A stretch of 64,000 nt of DNA from Ceratopteris richardii (GCA_020310875.1 CM035414.1:197817141-197881140), one strand, 5' to 3'; numbered from the stretch's first letter, positions 12,437 through 25,123 are shown. Made by a program: numbers and translations. The notes: generated from the letters alone by a model not told the origin.

Positions 12437-13070
12437 TGTTATAACTTATGGAATATGTTGAACAATGCACTGTTGGAGTGTAACATGGAATATGTTGAAC
12501 AATGCATTGTTGGATTGTAACAGTAACATGGAATATGTTGAACAATGCATTGATGGATTGTAACATGGAATATGTTGAACAATGCATTGTTAAAGTGTTA
12601 TATTATTAATGTATTAATGTGTTTTTAATGTTTGTGATATAGCAGGTCAAGGTTCGTGAGGAGCATGCAAGGCGTGAAAGGGTGAATATCAATAATACTA
12701 ATAATTATTATTTAGCTTGTAAATAAACCTGCGTTGAAGGTTCTATTATTAGAAACAATTAGAAAAGTAATGGTTAGTATAAGGGTCATTGTAGACCGCA
12801 GTTTTGTGTTATTGAAAGCAATGGCTTTCTGTAAAAGTTACCAACTTTTAGTTTCATGCTTGCTTTTCGAAGGCGCTCTCATGTAACCACTCTTTTCGAC
12901 GTAATCAAAATTCCTATAAATACATCCATTCTGTGGACTGTCTAAACAGAGTGCATTGGGGGAGATTTCACCTAATACTGCGTTCAGTCTCATCTCTTAT
13001 TGTCTCTATTTTTCTATGTGTTTTCTGCATTCGTAATCTCTGTATGCACGTGAGCAAGATCCTGACAACA
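12437..13070 (+). repeat. 5' LTR of element G
   Basis: 634 bp, TGTTATAACTTATGG start and CCTGACAACA end. Its first 160 bp hold four direct repeats of a unit of about 41 bp containing GAATATGTTGAACAATGCA. A TATAAATA promoter-like site lies near 12914. Confidence 0.95.
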
Positions 13071-13294
13071 GTGGTATCAGAGCTCTACACACGTCAATAC
13101 AGAGGGTTCTATTCTCTATTCTCTATTCTCTGTTTGTGATTCCGATTCCATCTCCGTCTTCGTCTCCAGTTTCGAATCCGATTCGTGTTCCTGTTTCTGT
13201 TCCTATTTCAGTTCCAGAACCAGAACCTACATTTACACCTATGTTTACTCCTTTGGCTAACAACTACGTTTACTCCTTCGGCTTACTCCAAGGT

Positions 13295-13440
13295 GTCGAC
13301 TAAGGCAAAGAACTTAGGCAATACATTGGCAACATTGGCACCCAAGGCTCCCTTGGCGATCCTAGGCGTCGACTAAGGCAAAGAACTTAGGCAATACATT
13401 GGCAACGTTGGCACCCAAGGCTCTCTTGGCGACCGTTGGC
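13295..13440 (+). repeat. 73-bp tandem duplication in the leader of G
   Basis: Two adjacent copies, starting at 13295 and 13368, each opening GTCGACTAAGGCAAAGAAC and differing at only a few positions. It lies between the PBS and gag of element G. Confidence 0.85.
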
Positions 13441-13489
13441 TACGCGCGACGCAATTTTAATTTTGAGTGGCAATAGACAGATTTAGATT

Positions 13490-13562
13490 CCCTAAGGTAG
13501 GATGATTTGAACCCACAACCTCCTACTTTCAAGGGAAGTACTTTAACCACTCCTCTATCTCT
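13490..13562 (-). repeat. tRNA-like / SINE-head-like sequence in the leader of G
   Basis: On the minus strand there is a box-A-like stretch (TAGAGGAGTGGTTAAAG, 13541-13557). About 30 bases further on is a box-B-like stretch (GGGTTCAAATC, 13504-13514). Spacing and sequence resemble a decayed tRNA gene or the head of a tRNA-derived SINE. No full cloverleaf could be confirmed by eye, so this is not called a tRNA gene. Confidence 0.45.
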
Positions 13563-13651
13563 TGGTGTTGATAGTCAAGTTCTCTCTTCTTAAATTTAAC
13601 ATAACTTGCAGTTTTCAAGGCGGCACGATGCCATGCGATGCGGCATGTCTC

Positions 13652-13784
13652 AGGGTACATCTTCTCAAGGTACACTTTTGAGGGTACACTTCTCAGGGTA
13701 CACGAGGGTACATCCAGACAGGGTACATCAGGGTACATCCAGACAGGGTACTTTTCTGCTAGGGTACATTCCCTGAGGGTACAT
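13652..13784 (+). repeat. AGGGTACA short tandem repeat array
   Basis: About ten copies of AGGGTACA(T/C), some within a longer unit (CATCCAGACAGGGTA seen twice), immediately upstream of the gag start at 13824 of element G. The spacing is irregular. Confidence 0.8.
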
Positions 13785-13823
13785 CCCGAGAGGAAAGCAC
13801 TAGCTTAAGGGTCCAAGAGCACC

Positions 13824-14560
13824 ATGGAGGATTACAGTCATTCACATCTATCTGAGGCAACAGTCGAACAACAACTAGAGCTTTTGTGGCATGAGCTTCA
13901 AGGGGCTCAAAATGATATCCGACAACGTGATGAAGTCCAAAAGATACAAGCTGAGGAAGACAACCTTACGAGAGTAGTAAAAGCTATTGTTTCTGCCCAA
14001 TTTGATGTTACTCATTCGAAGATTGGTACGAGAAACTACCAGTTTCTATGATTTGATGGCTGAAAGGATGGACCTTTAGTCGTTTCTTGGCTGTCACAGT
14101 TTGATGATTTTTACACTGACGAGATGTATGCTAAAAGTGAAAAAGTTAAATTTGCCACTAACTATTTAGTAGGTAAAGCTCAACTCTGGTGGAATGTCCT
14201 ATGGCACAGTACTGAGTGTCCAACAATGTGGAAGGCTTTCCAAGAAAAAGTGAAGGAATCTTTTCTTCCTCCTCAATACCATTTGCATGTTCGACGTGCA
14301 TGGACGACCCTTACATGGAAGGAGGGTGATATGGTTACTACTTACACTGAGCGATTCTGGCAAAATTTACTACTTGTTTGAATGCCTGAAGAAGTACCGG
14401 AGAATATCTTGTAGTAGAAATATGAAGATGCTTTGGAGGTGGGAATCCAAGCTAAGCCGCACACCTTACGACCTACAACCCTCAACGAGGCTATATCTTT
14501 TGCTTATGATGCAGAAAAAGATTTCCACTCCATAACCAAGTCAATCCGTCTACAACAACC
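13824..14560 (+). pseudogene. Element G gag remnant
   Basis: Gag of a Ty3/gypsy element. The N-terminal part is helical and charged (LELLWHELQGAQNDIRQRDE). The retrotransposon-gag core follows near 14140-14380 (NYLVGKAQLWWNVLWHS, then FLPPQYHLHVRRAW). A CCHC-type knuckle is found further on near 14755-14790. It is a broken fossil. Confidence 0.8.
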
Positions 14561-14722
14561 ACGCCAACGACCACTTTAGGTTAAACCTACATTTCCTATG
14601 AAGCATACTTTTAATGCCCCATCTTACCCTAGTTTTCCTCATCCTCCATAATCAATTACTCAACTCCACCTGTTGCTTCATCTCTCCAACCAACCAAACC
14701 ACCTACCCTCCAAACTTCAGCG

Positions 14723-16290
14723 GTGGATGCCCAACAGAAACAACCACGAATCACTTGCTGGAATTCTGGTAAACCTGAACATACAAAAATAAGGTGCAGA
14801 TTGCGACCTCTTCACATGAAACTGGCTAGAGCTCAATTGCATAACATGGAGGTCCATAATGAAGAAATTCCTCCTGTTTGGACACTAGAATCATTGGAGA
14901 AGAACTTAAGTACCTTGGGTAACGATATCTCTCTTCACTCTCTACTTTGCATGCAGGGTACAATAAATAACAAACTAGTTAAAATTCTACATGACGATGG
15001 TAGTGCACATGACTTCATTTCACATTTATTAGTACAAGAACTTAAATTACAAACGTTTCCTTCGTTGTATAAAGTGAAAGCTGCATTTCAAGGTAGTCGT
15101 TATAATGTAACACGAGAAGTGCAAGATGTTACGATTAGCATAGGCCCATATATTGATTCACGAACATTTTTAATTGCACCTTTGCAATCTTATGATGTTA
15201 TACTAGGTATGCCTTTTCGTCACCATTATAACCCATGTATCGACTACCATACACATACCTTTAACTTTGAATTTAAAGGTCAAGTCATTAGTTTGTCTGC
15301 ACGGCATGATTTTCCGCCATTCCCATTGATTAGTCACAGTCACGTAAAGCATGCATTTAGGAAAGGATTCAACTCATGCATTGTTTTTGTCAATGTCATC
15401 AATGATTATACTCATACACTTCCTGATGCATATAAACCTTTCATGAGTACTTATAAGGATTGTTTTATGTATGAGTATCCCACTGAACTACCGCCATCTC
15501 GAGGATCCTTTGACCATAGCATAGATTTAGTCCCTGGTAGTTCTTCTCCTCATAAAGTACCTTATAGACATGGCCCACTACATCAAAAGGAAATAGAAAA
15601 CCAAGTAAAATACCTACTACAGAAAGGACTTATAAGGCCTAGCTCCTCCCCATTTGGAGCACCAGTTCTCTTAGTAGAGAAGAAGAATAACACTTATCGC
15701 ATGTGCATTGATTATAGAGCCCTTAACAAGATCACAATAAAGAATAGATATCCTATCCCTCGAATAGATGATCTCTTAGATAATTTGCGAGGATCTCATG
15801 TCTTTAGTAAAATTGATCTAAAATCGGGTTACCATCAGATTCGTATGACACAAAGTGATATTTTTAAGACTGCATTTAGAACTCAAACCTGCCATTATGA
15901 ATTTATGGTAATGCCCTTTGGACTTACTAATGCCCCTACTACATTTGAACGAATGATGAACAATATTTTTCTTGATTGTCAAGCTTTTTTTCTTGTATTC
16001 TTTGATGATATACTTATTGACATTAAGAATGATAGTGAACATGAAAAGCATCTTGAAACAGTTGTTCATTTGTTACGAGAGAACACACTTTATGCTAATC
16101 CTGAAAAGATTTACTTCTTTCAACGTAAGCTAGAATATTTAGGACATATTATTTCAAGTGAAGGTGTGCATGTGGATCCAAAAAAGATTAGAGTTATAGT
16201 AGAATGGCCTACACCACAATCAGTCAATGATGTTCGTTCTTTTCTTGGGTTGGCTAGTTTCTATAGGAAGTTTGTTTGAAATTTTCCTTA
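14723..16290 (+). pseudogene. Element G zinc knuckle, protease and reverse transcriptase
   Basis: The knuckle-like CWNSGKPEHTKIRC lies near 14757. A retropepsin-like region around 14960-15030 carries DDGSAHDFIS. RT runs through MCIDYRALNKI near 15700, DLKSGYHQIRM near 15820, PFGLTNAP near 15920 and the catalytic FFDDIL near 15995. It is one of the best conserved stretches of G. Confidence 0.9.
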
Positions 16291-17800
16291 TTTAGCATTG
16301 CCTCTAACCTTGCTGTTGAAAAAGAAAATAAAATTTGCATGGGGACTTACCCAACAACAATCCTTTGACAAACTGAAACAAGCACTTTCACGTGCACCTG
16401 TTTTACAGTTACTTGACTTTTCACAACCCTTTCATGTCGTTACTGATGCTAGTGGTTCAGGAATAGGTGCAATTTTAATGCAAAATGTTCATCCCATTGC
16501 ATTTGAGAGTAGGAAGCTTAAGCCCTCATAACAAAATTATAGTACGTATGATAAAGAATTGTTAGCAGTTGTGCATGCCTTGCAAATTTGGAAACACTAT
16601 CTTATGGGCTCTGAGGTCTTGATCAAAACTGATCAACAGGCTATTATGCATTTATTAAATCAGCCCTTAATCTCTGATAGGCATCTTAAATGGGCATCAT
16701 TCATTCAAAATTTCCAACCCATGATACAATATCAGCCTGGTAAAGCTAATGTTGTAGCTGATGCTCTTAGCCGTTTTCCTTCGCATTCTGTTGTTTTGAA
16801 TAATATTTCTGCCATCCAAATACATTCTTTTCAAGAAATGGTTTCCACTTATGCATCTGATTTGTATTTTTCACATGCATGGCATGATTTCAACAATGGT
16901 GCACCTTTTTCTGATGAACATTACACATTTCATAATGATTTTCTCTATTTTCAACATAGATTGTGCATAACCCAAGCTTTTAAAGATTTTGTCATTAAAG
17001 AAATGCATGAAGCATCTTACATGGGTCATAGAGGCATACAAAACACCATTTTTGCTTGCAAAGATTTCTTCTTTTGGCCACACATGGAAAAAGATATTGC
17101 ACATTATGTTTCTCAATGCATTGTGTGTCAGCGTGTCAAACGTCATCATGGTAAACCATTTGGAATATTAAGGCCACTTCCCATTCCAAATGAACCACGG
17201 GAACAAATATCTATGGATTTTATCACAGGTCTTCCCATCACTTCATCACATAATGATATGATTTGGACAATAGTTCATAGGTTTAGTAAATACGCATATT
17301 TCATTCCATGTAGAAAAACTTTGACTGCACCTCAAGCTGCAAAATTATTCATTAAATGCATTTTCCCACATCATGGATTTCCTAAAGTAATGTTATCTGA
17401 TCGTGATGTTAGATTTTGTAATCATTTCTGGGTTGCCTAATTTCAACATTTTGGTTCTAAAATAGATTTTAGTTCTGCATTTCATCCTGAAAGTAATGGA
17501 CAAAGTGAGGCTACAAACAGTACTATTCTTGATTTATTGCATTGTTATTCATTAGATAATCCTAATAACTGGGATGAAAAGTTGCCATTGCTTCAATTTG
17601 CTTACAATAACACTACACACACCACTACAGGTCATGCACCTTTTGAAATTGTTTTTGGTAAGAAGCTTCCCACTCCCATGTCCCTCACCCAAACCGACAT
17701 TCCAATGGCTGATTCTATTGCTCAAGATCATGTTTCTACACTTCATGATGTTCACGAGCACATTAGGAAAAGTCAAGAGTGATATACACGTCATATGAAT
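16291..17800 (+). pseudogene. Element G RNase H and integrase
   Basis: RNase H shows VVTDASGSGIGAILMQ near 16440 and LLAVVHALQIWKHYL near 16560. Integrase shows the HHCC zinc region (GHRGIQNT, then QCIVCQRVKRHHGKP, near 17025-17160). Its catalytic core contains ISMDFITGLP near 17205 and LSDRDVRFCNHFW near 17395. The order RT-RH-IN is the Ty3/gypsy order. Confidence 0.9.
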
Positions 17801-18079
17801 ACTAAAAGATTAGCCAAAGAATTCAAGGAAAATGATTTTGTATGGTTGCGTATCATTAAAAGACGTCTCAAAAATATTTTGCAGCATCCTAAAATTAAAC
17901 TTGCACCATGCTATTATGGACCGTTTTGCATTCTAGAAAAAATTAATGATAATTCATTTAGATAAGATATTACATCTCCTTGGACTATACATAACTCTTT
18001 TCATATTAGTTTACTTAAACCATTTAAAGGAACTTTACCACTTGCTCCACTTCTTGATGACCCTCCTTTAATTGAAGAG

Positions 18080-18270
18080 CAATCTGAAATCTTAGTTCCT
18101 GAGAAAATCATTGATCATGATGTCACTACTACACGCACAGGTACTCAATATCATCGATATTTGGTTAAGTAGAAACATCACTCTATTGAAGAATGTCAAT
18201 GGATACATAAAACACAATTAACACCTCATTATGACCACTTAATTTTTGCATATCATACACAAACACATTA
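18080..18270 (+). pseudogene. Element G chromodomain-like tail
   Basis: C-terminal to the integrase there is a short stretch with PEKIIDHDVTTTRTGTQYH, then YLVK, then SIEECQWIH. It resembles the chromodomain that chromovirus integrases carry and use to choose chromatin targets. The similarity is read by eye only. The region is decayed. Confidence 0.6.
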
Positions 18271-18415
18271 ATGTAACAGCTTCATGAACATTTCCATGCA
18301 TGTGATTTTAAATGGCACATGCCTATTTTTTTTATTCAGTGATGAAAGATGTGAGTAGCCATCCATGTTTATTATTTTATCAATTGAGGTCAGTTGCTTT
18401 TTCAACTGAGGTGCA

Positions 18416-19048
18416 TGTTATAACTTATGGAATATGTTGAACAATGCATTGTTGGAGTGTAACATAGAATATGTTGAACAATGCATTGTTGGATTGTAAC
18501 AGTAACATGGAATATGTTGAACAATGCATTGATGGATTGTAACATGGAATATGTTGAACAATGCATTGTTAAAGTGTTATATTATTAATGCATTAATGTG
18601 TTTTTTATGTTTTTGATATAGCAGGTGAAGGTTCGTGAGGAGCATGCAAGGCGTGAAAGGGTGGATATCAATCATCCGAATAATTATTCTTTAGCTTGTA
18701 AATAAACCTGCGTAGAAGGTTCTATTGTTAGAAATAGTTAGAAAAGCAATGGTTAGTATAAGGGTCGTTGTAGACTGCAGTTTCTGTTATTGAAAGAAAT
18801 GGCTTTCTGTAAAAGTTACCAACTTTTAGTTTCACGCTTGCTTTTGGAATCCACTCTCATGTAACCACACTTTTTGACGTAATCAAAATTCCTATAAATA
18901 CATGCACTCTGTGGACTGTTGAAACAAAGTGCATGGGGGGAGATTGCACTCAATATTGCGTTCTGTCTCATCTCTTATTGTCTCTATTTTACTGTGTGTT
19001 TTCTACATTCGTAATCTCTGTATGCGCGTGAGCAAGATCCTGACAACA
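18416..19048 (+). repeat. 3' LTR of element G
   Basis: 633 bp, TGTTATAACTTATGG start and CCTGACAACA end, followed by CTTTT, the right copy of the target duplication. It carries the same four-fold 41-bp repeat as the 5' LTR. Confidence 0.95.
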
Positions 19049-19637
19049 CTTTTTTTAGCACAAATTAGACTTCAAACTAGTTCCGACAAGTCAATAATTA
19101 TGTAAAATGGTTGAGAATTCACTGAGGTATGACCAGAGGATGTTGACTGTTTTGAGTAATCATAGCAGAGAAGTAGACAGAGATGTTCAATGAGCTATAT
19201 GTACTATGGAACATAATTGTACATAGTCATTGGAATTGTAATGATGTTTAATGATGATGAACTAAGTGATCTATGGTGTGAGCTACTCAAGTCCTACAAA
19301 TGATCAAGGAATGAGCTCTCATTTGACACATAGTACCCCGTGATATTTTACAAGCCTTTTAATATGAGTTTCTTCTAAGTTTGAATTTTGACTTCAGACT
19401 TGGCTCCAATCAAAAAGTGAATCCATTTATTTAGGAGTTATTCCCTCAATTTGAAGTCGTAGCTAATATTCTTCCTAATTCCATTAGATATAATCTTTTA
19501 CAAGATTCTCCAAAGTTTTACAATTGTAAATGATCGAGTAGTTACATGGTATAGTTCACATGAATCATCAAGTGCTCTTTCCACAAAAAGTCTTCCATGC
19601 TAAGCCAAATGTGTAGACTTGAACAATTGCACCAACA
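19049..19637 (-). repeat. 3' LTR of element F, proximal part
   Basis: Minus-sense LTR starting TGTTGGTGCAATTG at 19637. With 11956-12436 it makes one LTR of about 1.07 kb split by element G. It is closely similar to the H LTR pieces at 27137-27536 and 31576-32348. Confidence 0.85.
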
Positions 19638-22526
19638 CCTTCCCATCAAGCCAATCATCTTCGCTTGCATTGCTTCATCGATCTTCTTGAATATCCTATA
19701 ATCCAATCATGGTTTTAAACCTGCAAAGCTTAGTACCATCAAGTGCTTTGGTTAACAAATCAGCAAACTACATATTTGTAGATACATATGCTAGCTGAAT
19801 CCCTTTGCTCAAGAGTTTCTCTCTAACATAGTGATAGTGCACTTCTATATTTTTAGCTCTTGCATGATAAATGGGGTTGGATACAAGATGCAATGAATTA
19901 TTGTAATCACCAAAGATCACTTGTGAATGAGTGTGAAGTCCCAAATCTGAAAAAAGGAAATCTAATCCAAATAGTTTCTTGTGTACCATTTGCTAATCCC
20001 TTGTATTCAGCCTCTATTGAAGATAGAGCAATACTTGGTTGCTTCTTAGAAGACCATGACATGGGTTTATCACCCGCAAAAGGTAAATAGCCAAAGTACT
20101 TCTTCTATCACCCTTACATCCTACCCAATCCGCATCTGAGTACAAATTTACGTCCAAATTTTATGTGTATGGGAAGTAAAGACCTTGATTTTGAGTACCT
20201 TTGAGGTGCTTCAAAACCCTTTTAGCAGTTTCCACGTGAGGTGCTCTAGGTTTATGCATGAATTGGCTCAGAACACTTACTCCATAACATATGTCAATCC
20301 TTGTTAATGTTGCATAGTTTAGACTCCCAACTATGTTTTGATAACCTGCAATGTCTTCAAGCAAATCACCTTCATGAGTACTCAATTTATTATTTACATC
20401 CATAGGGGTGCTAGCTACTTTTGTATCCTCCAAGTGAAAATTCTTCAACTGCACATATTTCCTTTGAGTGATGTAGATTCTAGAGTTAGTGTATACCAGC
20501 TGAAGTCTAAGAAAGTATTTCAAAAACCCTAGGTCACTAATCTTAAACTCCTACATCAATAGGTTTTTGATTTTTTTGATGCCATTGCCATCACTACCTG
20601 TAAGAATGATGCCATCCACATATAAACATAAATATATCATTTCTGAATTACTTCTCTTTATAAATAGAGAAGAGCCTGCCTTGCTCATCATGAATCCTTG
20701 GTCTTGAAGATAGGTTGATAGCCTATGTTTCCATGCCCTAGGTGCCTGCTTCAAACCTTAAAGAGCTTTCTTTAATTTGCATACATGATTTACCTTGCTT
20801 AGATCTTCATAGCCAGGAGGTTGAGCCATGTAAACCTCCTCTGAAATCCACCCATTGAGAAAAGAAATTTTTCCATCTATTTGATACATATTCCAATTTC
20901 TAGATGTAGCTACACTTACCAATACTCTGATGGTTGGCACCTTAGCCATTGGTGAAAAGGTTTCTTCATATTCTACTTCATGGGCTTGAGCAAAACCCTT
21001 AGCCACAAGCCTAGCATTGTACTTGTTTAGGGATCCATCTAAGCTCATTTTGATTTTGTAAATCTACCTAGAACCAATTACCTTCATTGATGCTTTCTTG
21101 GGTACTAGCTCCCAAGTGTCATTCTCTTGGAGTGCCTATATTTCTTCATCCATAACCTCCTTCCATTCTGCTTTGGTACTTGCTTCTTCATATGAAGAAG
21201 TTTCTTCAAGTGATGAATTCTTATCAAGATAAATAGAATGCTAAGTGAGTAATGAAGTATCATATCCATATCTTCTTGTCTTCTTACTTTCTCTTTCTGA
21301 TCTCCTTAAGGCTTGGTTGGATGACTCAGGTATGTCCTCCAGCCTCTTCATCCTGACCTTGCCTTTTGATATCCATACTCTAAACTCTTCTAAGTTGATG
21401 GTGTCCTCATCATCTGATTTGATGTCTTCAATTGTACTTGGCTCCTCCTTGGTGAGGCTTCGAAATTCTTCTTCCAAGTCATATGGCAATTTGAACTTCC
21501 CACATTCACTTTCAAACCAAGATTCATTCTCATCAAACACATCTCTAGTGACAATAAATCCTTTGTTGGATGGATTATAAAGCATGTATCCCTTTTGATT
21601 TATAGCATACCCTATGAAGATGCAATCTTCTACCTTAGGGTCTAACTTACCTCTTATTTGAGATGGAACATGCACATAAGCAACACAACCAAATATTCTG
21701 CAATGTTCATGTGATGGTCTCCTTCCATTCCGTGCCTCATAGGGAGTCATCCCATCAAGGGACTTAGAAGGTAAAGTGTGAATAAGATAAGTGGCAGTAG
21801 AAATAGCCTCTTCCCACAAGTAATTAGGCAACATCTTTTCATTTAGCAAAGATCTAGTTGCTTCCACAATCAATTTGTTCCTCCTCTGTGCTACTCCATT
21901 TTGCTCAAGAGTATATCTAGTTTTTATCTCTCTCTTGATACCTCTCTCTTGCAAAAATGCATCAAATGCATTCGAGAAGTACTCACCTCCTCCATTTGAC
22001 TTTATCGTCTTTAAACTCTTTCCTATTTGATTTCGCAAAAGTGCAAGATACTTTTTGAAACAACTAAATACTTCATGCTTATGTTTTATGAAATACAAGA
22101 TAGTCCACCTACTGAAATAATCAATAAATGACACATAGTACCTTGTGCCTCAAATTGAAGGGTCCTTCCTTGGTCCCCACACCTTTTTGTGGACAAGTTC
22201 CAAGTAATCCTCATGCATATAGCCTTTCTTTGTAAAGGGTAATCTGTGTCATTTACCGAACTCACATGCACCACATTTATAGATCATATATTACTTGGAT
22301 ATATTAGGTATCCCAAGTACATATTGATCTCTACATATCTGCTTCAATGTTCTCTCATCAATGTGTCCTAGTATTTTGTGCCATATATCTAACTCAGACA
22401 AGGTTTCATCCTTATAATTATAAAGTGGAATGTTTCTAGTGTCCTCAAGCTCAAATGTAAACAATCTACTTGTTTTCTCTCCTTTTGCAATTCTATTGAA
22501 TCCATGTTGGGGGTCCTCCACAAACG
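19638..22526 (-). mobile_element. Copia element F, pol
   Basis: Minus-strand Ty1/copia pol fossil of the family of E and H. RNase H lies near 19640-20160, RT near 20160-21050 (LKKALKGL-like and LCLYVDGIILTG stretches), integrase near 21240-22280 (EQNGVAQRRNKLIVEATRSL, then IFGCVAYVHVPSQIRGKLD) and the GAG-pre-integrase start near 22291-22526. It ends exactly where the TGTTGGTG of the E 5' LTR begins at 22527. No gag of F is found beyond. Broken, with several interruptions. Confidence 0.9.
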
Positions 22527-23561
22527 TGTTGGTGAAATTCACAAGCCTACACATTTGGCTTGTAATTCATAGACATATGAACATGCATAGGAATCAAGGC
22601 AAATGGTTAATTACCATTTTATCCTTTTATAAAAGTCAAATATGACTTGGAATCTTTGTAAACACCTACCAAGAAAATCTCGTGGAAAAGTTAGAGCTTT
22701 TATTGATGGAATATCTCCTATAATGGAGGATCACCTTTTTTAGAGAGAGCCAACAATTTGAATTCAAATTCAAATTGGAAGTGAACATCTATATAAACTT
22801 CTAGGAGACTCATCAATCCCGAGCTATTCATTGTACTTTCAGAGTGTGTGTGAGGCCTTCACTCTAGCCCACACCTTTCTACACCATTATGCAATGATCT
22901 TCATGCCTATGGCATTGTACAACATTGTTCATTAATACATATATCTACATTGTTCATCTCTAAGTTATCTGTCATAGTCCCTGAAAGTCTGTCAACTTGT
23001 GGAGATCATATATCGCTCATTTATCCACCAAATTCAAAGACCTATAGCTTGTTGGAACCAGCTCTAAGTTCTCTACACGCTATCAAAATTTGAAGGATTT
23101 CTATTCAGCTAGTTGAGAGAAAAAATAATCGAGGTGATCACTGGTGGAAGTCTTCAACAATCCTAAAATATCAGGGGTAAAGGTTTACTTGCAAAATTGA
23201 TTTCTCTGAGCATAGTTAATCTTTTTAAGTCATTCCACTTGGAATAGTTAGCTTGCTAAGCTAACTAGATACCCTTAAAAGAAATTTTTCCAATTCCTAT
23301 TTTGCTGGTCATACTAAGCAAAAGATACAGCAGGTGTAGTGTCAAAAATAGAAGGTTTTCTTGAAGGTTTGAAGTTGAAAGTTGTCTGTTTTGATTCGAT
23401 CTTTTCATACATCATTTCCAAAGTACATAGGCCATTTTATGGTGTCATTGGAAAGCTAAGAAGGTCTACTTATCAACTATGAAGTATCAAAAGGATGGTA
23501 CAAAGCAAGATTTGGCAGTACCTACTCATCATCCTGAAGTATTCATCCATCATTCCCAACA
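22527..23561 (+). repeat. 5' LTR of copia element E
   Basis: 1,035 bp, TGTTGGTGAAATTCAC start and CATTCCCAACA end. It is followed by the iMet primer-binding site TGGTATTAGAGC at 23563-23574. It is alignable by eye to the F and H LTRs but more diverged from them than they are from each other. Confidence 0.85.
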
Positions 23562-23588
23562 GTGGTATTAGAGCAAAGCTAAGGTAAA

Positions 23589-24830
23589 ATGGGGGATGGT
23601 TTTCCTTCATTTGTTGATAAATTAGACAAGAGCAATTATCAGGCATGGTCTCTAAGGATGAAGACATACCTACAAGGAAGGAGTCTTTATGGATATGTCT
23701 CAAGAGATGAGGAATCGCCCTCATTCAAAACTAGAGGACTACCAACAAAGGAAGAACATGAGAAGCTCAACACATGGTGTGCCAAGGCATTAGCAAGGTC
23801 TTACTTACTCAACTCCATCTCTGATTTTCTTTTGCCACATATTAGAAACTGTAAGACATCCCAAGAGACTTGGGAAACCTTGTCATCCTATTTCTCTTCC
23901 AACACAAGGGCCAGAGAAAATCAACTGTGGATTGAATTCACCACACTAAGGAAGCAACCTAAGCAAGCTATTTTAGAGTTTGTGACTAAGACTAAAGATG
24001 TAGCAGATCAGTTAGCAAGCATAAGAGAAGAAATTGAAGAAGAGCAGATAGTAAGGCAAGTGATCAATGGGATTAAAGCTGATGACAAATGGGAAAGCTT
24101 CACCACTACCATGGACCTATACATGGACATGCAAATTCCAGATCTTACAACTCTCATGGGACAATTGTTCACTCATGAAGCCAAGCTCAACAACAATGGA
24201 GACACATCCAAATGTAATAGCTCTTCTACTCTATACACTAATAAAAGTAAGTCTAAAGATAAAGGCAAGAACAAGAAGAGAGGATGACGGCACTACCTCC
24301 CAAGCCAACTATGTAGGGAGAGGTAAATCATCAAGAGGAAGGGGCAGAGGAGGTAAGCAAGGTAGGGGGAGATCCTATAACTCCTCATCACACAACATTT
24401 GTGGCTTATCAAATCATACTATAGATGCGTGTTTCAGGAACTACAAGAATCAGAGAGGAAGAGGATATCAAAGAGATGGATACTCACAATCAAGAGGTAG
24501 ATTCAACCATCATCAAGGGTACAACAACAACTACAACAATAACTACAACAACTACTACAATGGCAGCTACCAAGGAGGATTTAAATCCAGAAAGGATTAC
24601 AACAACTACACAGAAGAACAAGATGATTCTCTTCTTATTGTGAACATGACATCAATAACAGGTACAAATGATGACCATCTCTTCTACATTGACTCACGAT
24701 GCTCAAATCATGTGGCTGGCAATGTACCTCTACTCTCTGAACTTGAAGAACCAAGAGGTAAGCATCAAGTACAAACAGGTGATGACACCAAGCACTCACT
24801 AGTCATAGTTGGAAATGTTAAGATGTGATG
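23589..24830 (+). pseudogene. Element E gag and protease remnants
   Basis: Gag starts at the first ATG after the PBS. It contains LNTWCAKALARSYLLNSISD and EEQIVRQVINGIKADDKWES, typical of the UBN2 family. A low-complexity GRGRGGKQGRGRSYN stretch precedes the knuckle. The protease region carries LFYIDSRCSNHVAG near 24680-24720. Confidence 0.85.
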
Positions 24831-25123
24831 GAAATCAGAACTTGTTGAGTAGGGTACTATATGTACCAACCATTACAAAAAACTTGATGAGTGTTGGAGA
24901 GATTGTGGAAAAAAGTTTGCAGGTTAGATTCAACCAATTTGGAGCATTTGCAGAAGATCCCAAGCAGGGGTTTAAGAGAATTGCTAAAGGAGAAAAGACA
25001 GGTAGACCTTTTACTTTTGAGCTAGAAGATACAAAGAATATTGCACTTTACAATTATAAAGATCAAACACTTTCAGAGCTTGAGATTTGGCATAAAAGAT
25101 AAGGGCATGTAGGAGAAAGAACC

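Larger units (their letters stand above)
12437..19048 (+). mobile_element. Ty3/gypsy element G, chromovirus-like, both LTRs
   Basis: Full-length gypsy fossil. LTRs lie at 12437-13070 and 18416-19048, with an exact 5-bp target duplication CTTTT (12432-12436 and 19049-19053). The PBS TGGTATCAGAGCTC begins at 13072 (tRNA-iMet). Parts: leader 13085-13823, gag 13824-14560, zinc knuckle near 14755, protease near 14940-15270, RT near 15600-16280, RNase H near 16290-16800, integrase near 16980-17800 and a chromodomain-like tail near 18080-18270. The order PR-RT-RH-IN marks Ty3/gypsy. The LTRs differ at about 45 of 633 positions by eye (around 7%). It is broken, with several interruptions spread along gag and pol. 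Confidence 0.95.

Noticed and set aside
13490-13562. Functional tRNA gene
   Set aside because: Box A and box B resemble a tRNA, but I could not pair the acceptor and anticodon stems by eye, and it lies in a retrotransposon leader.
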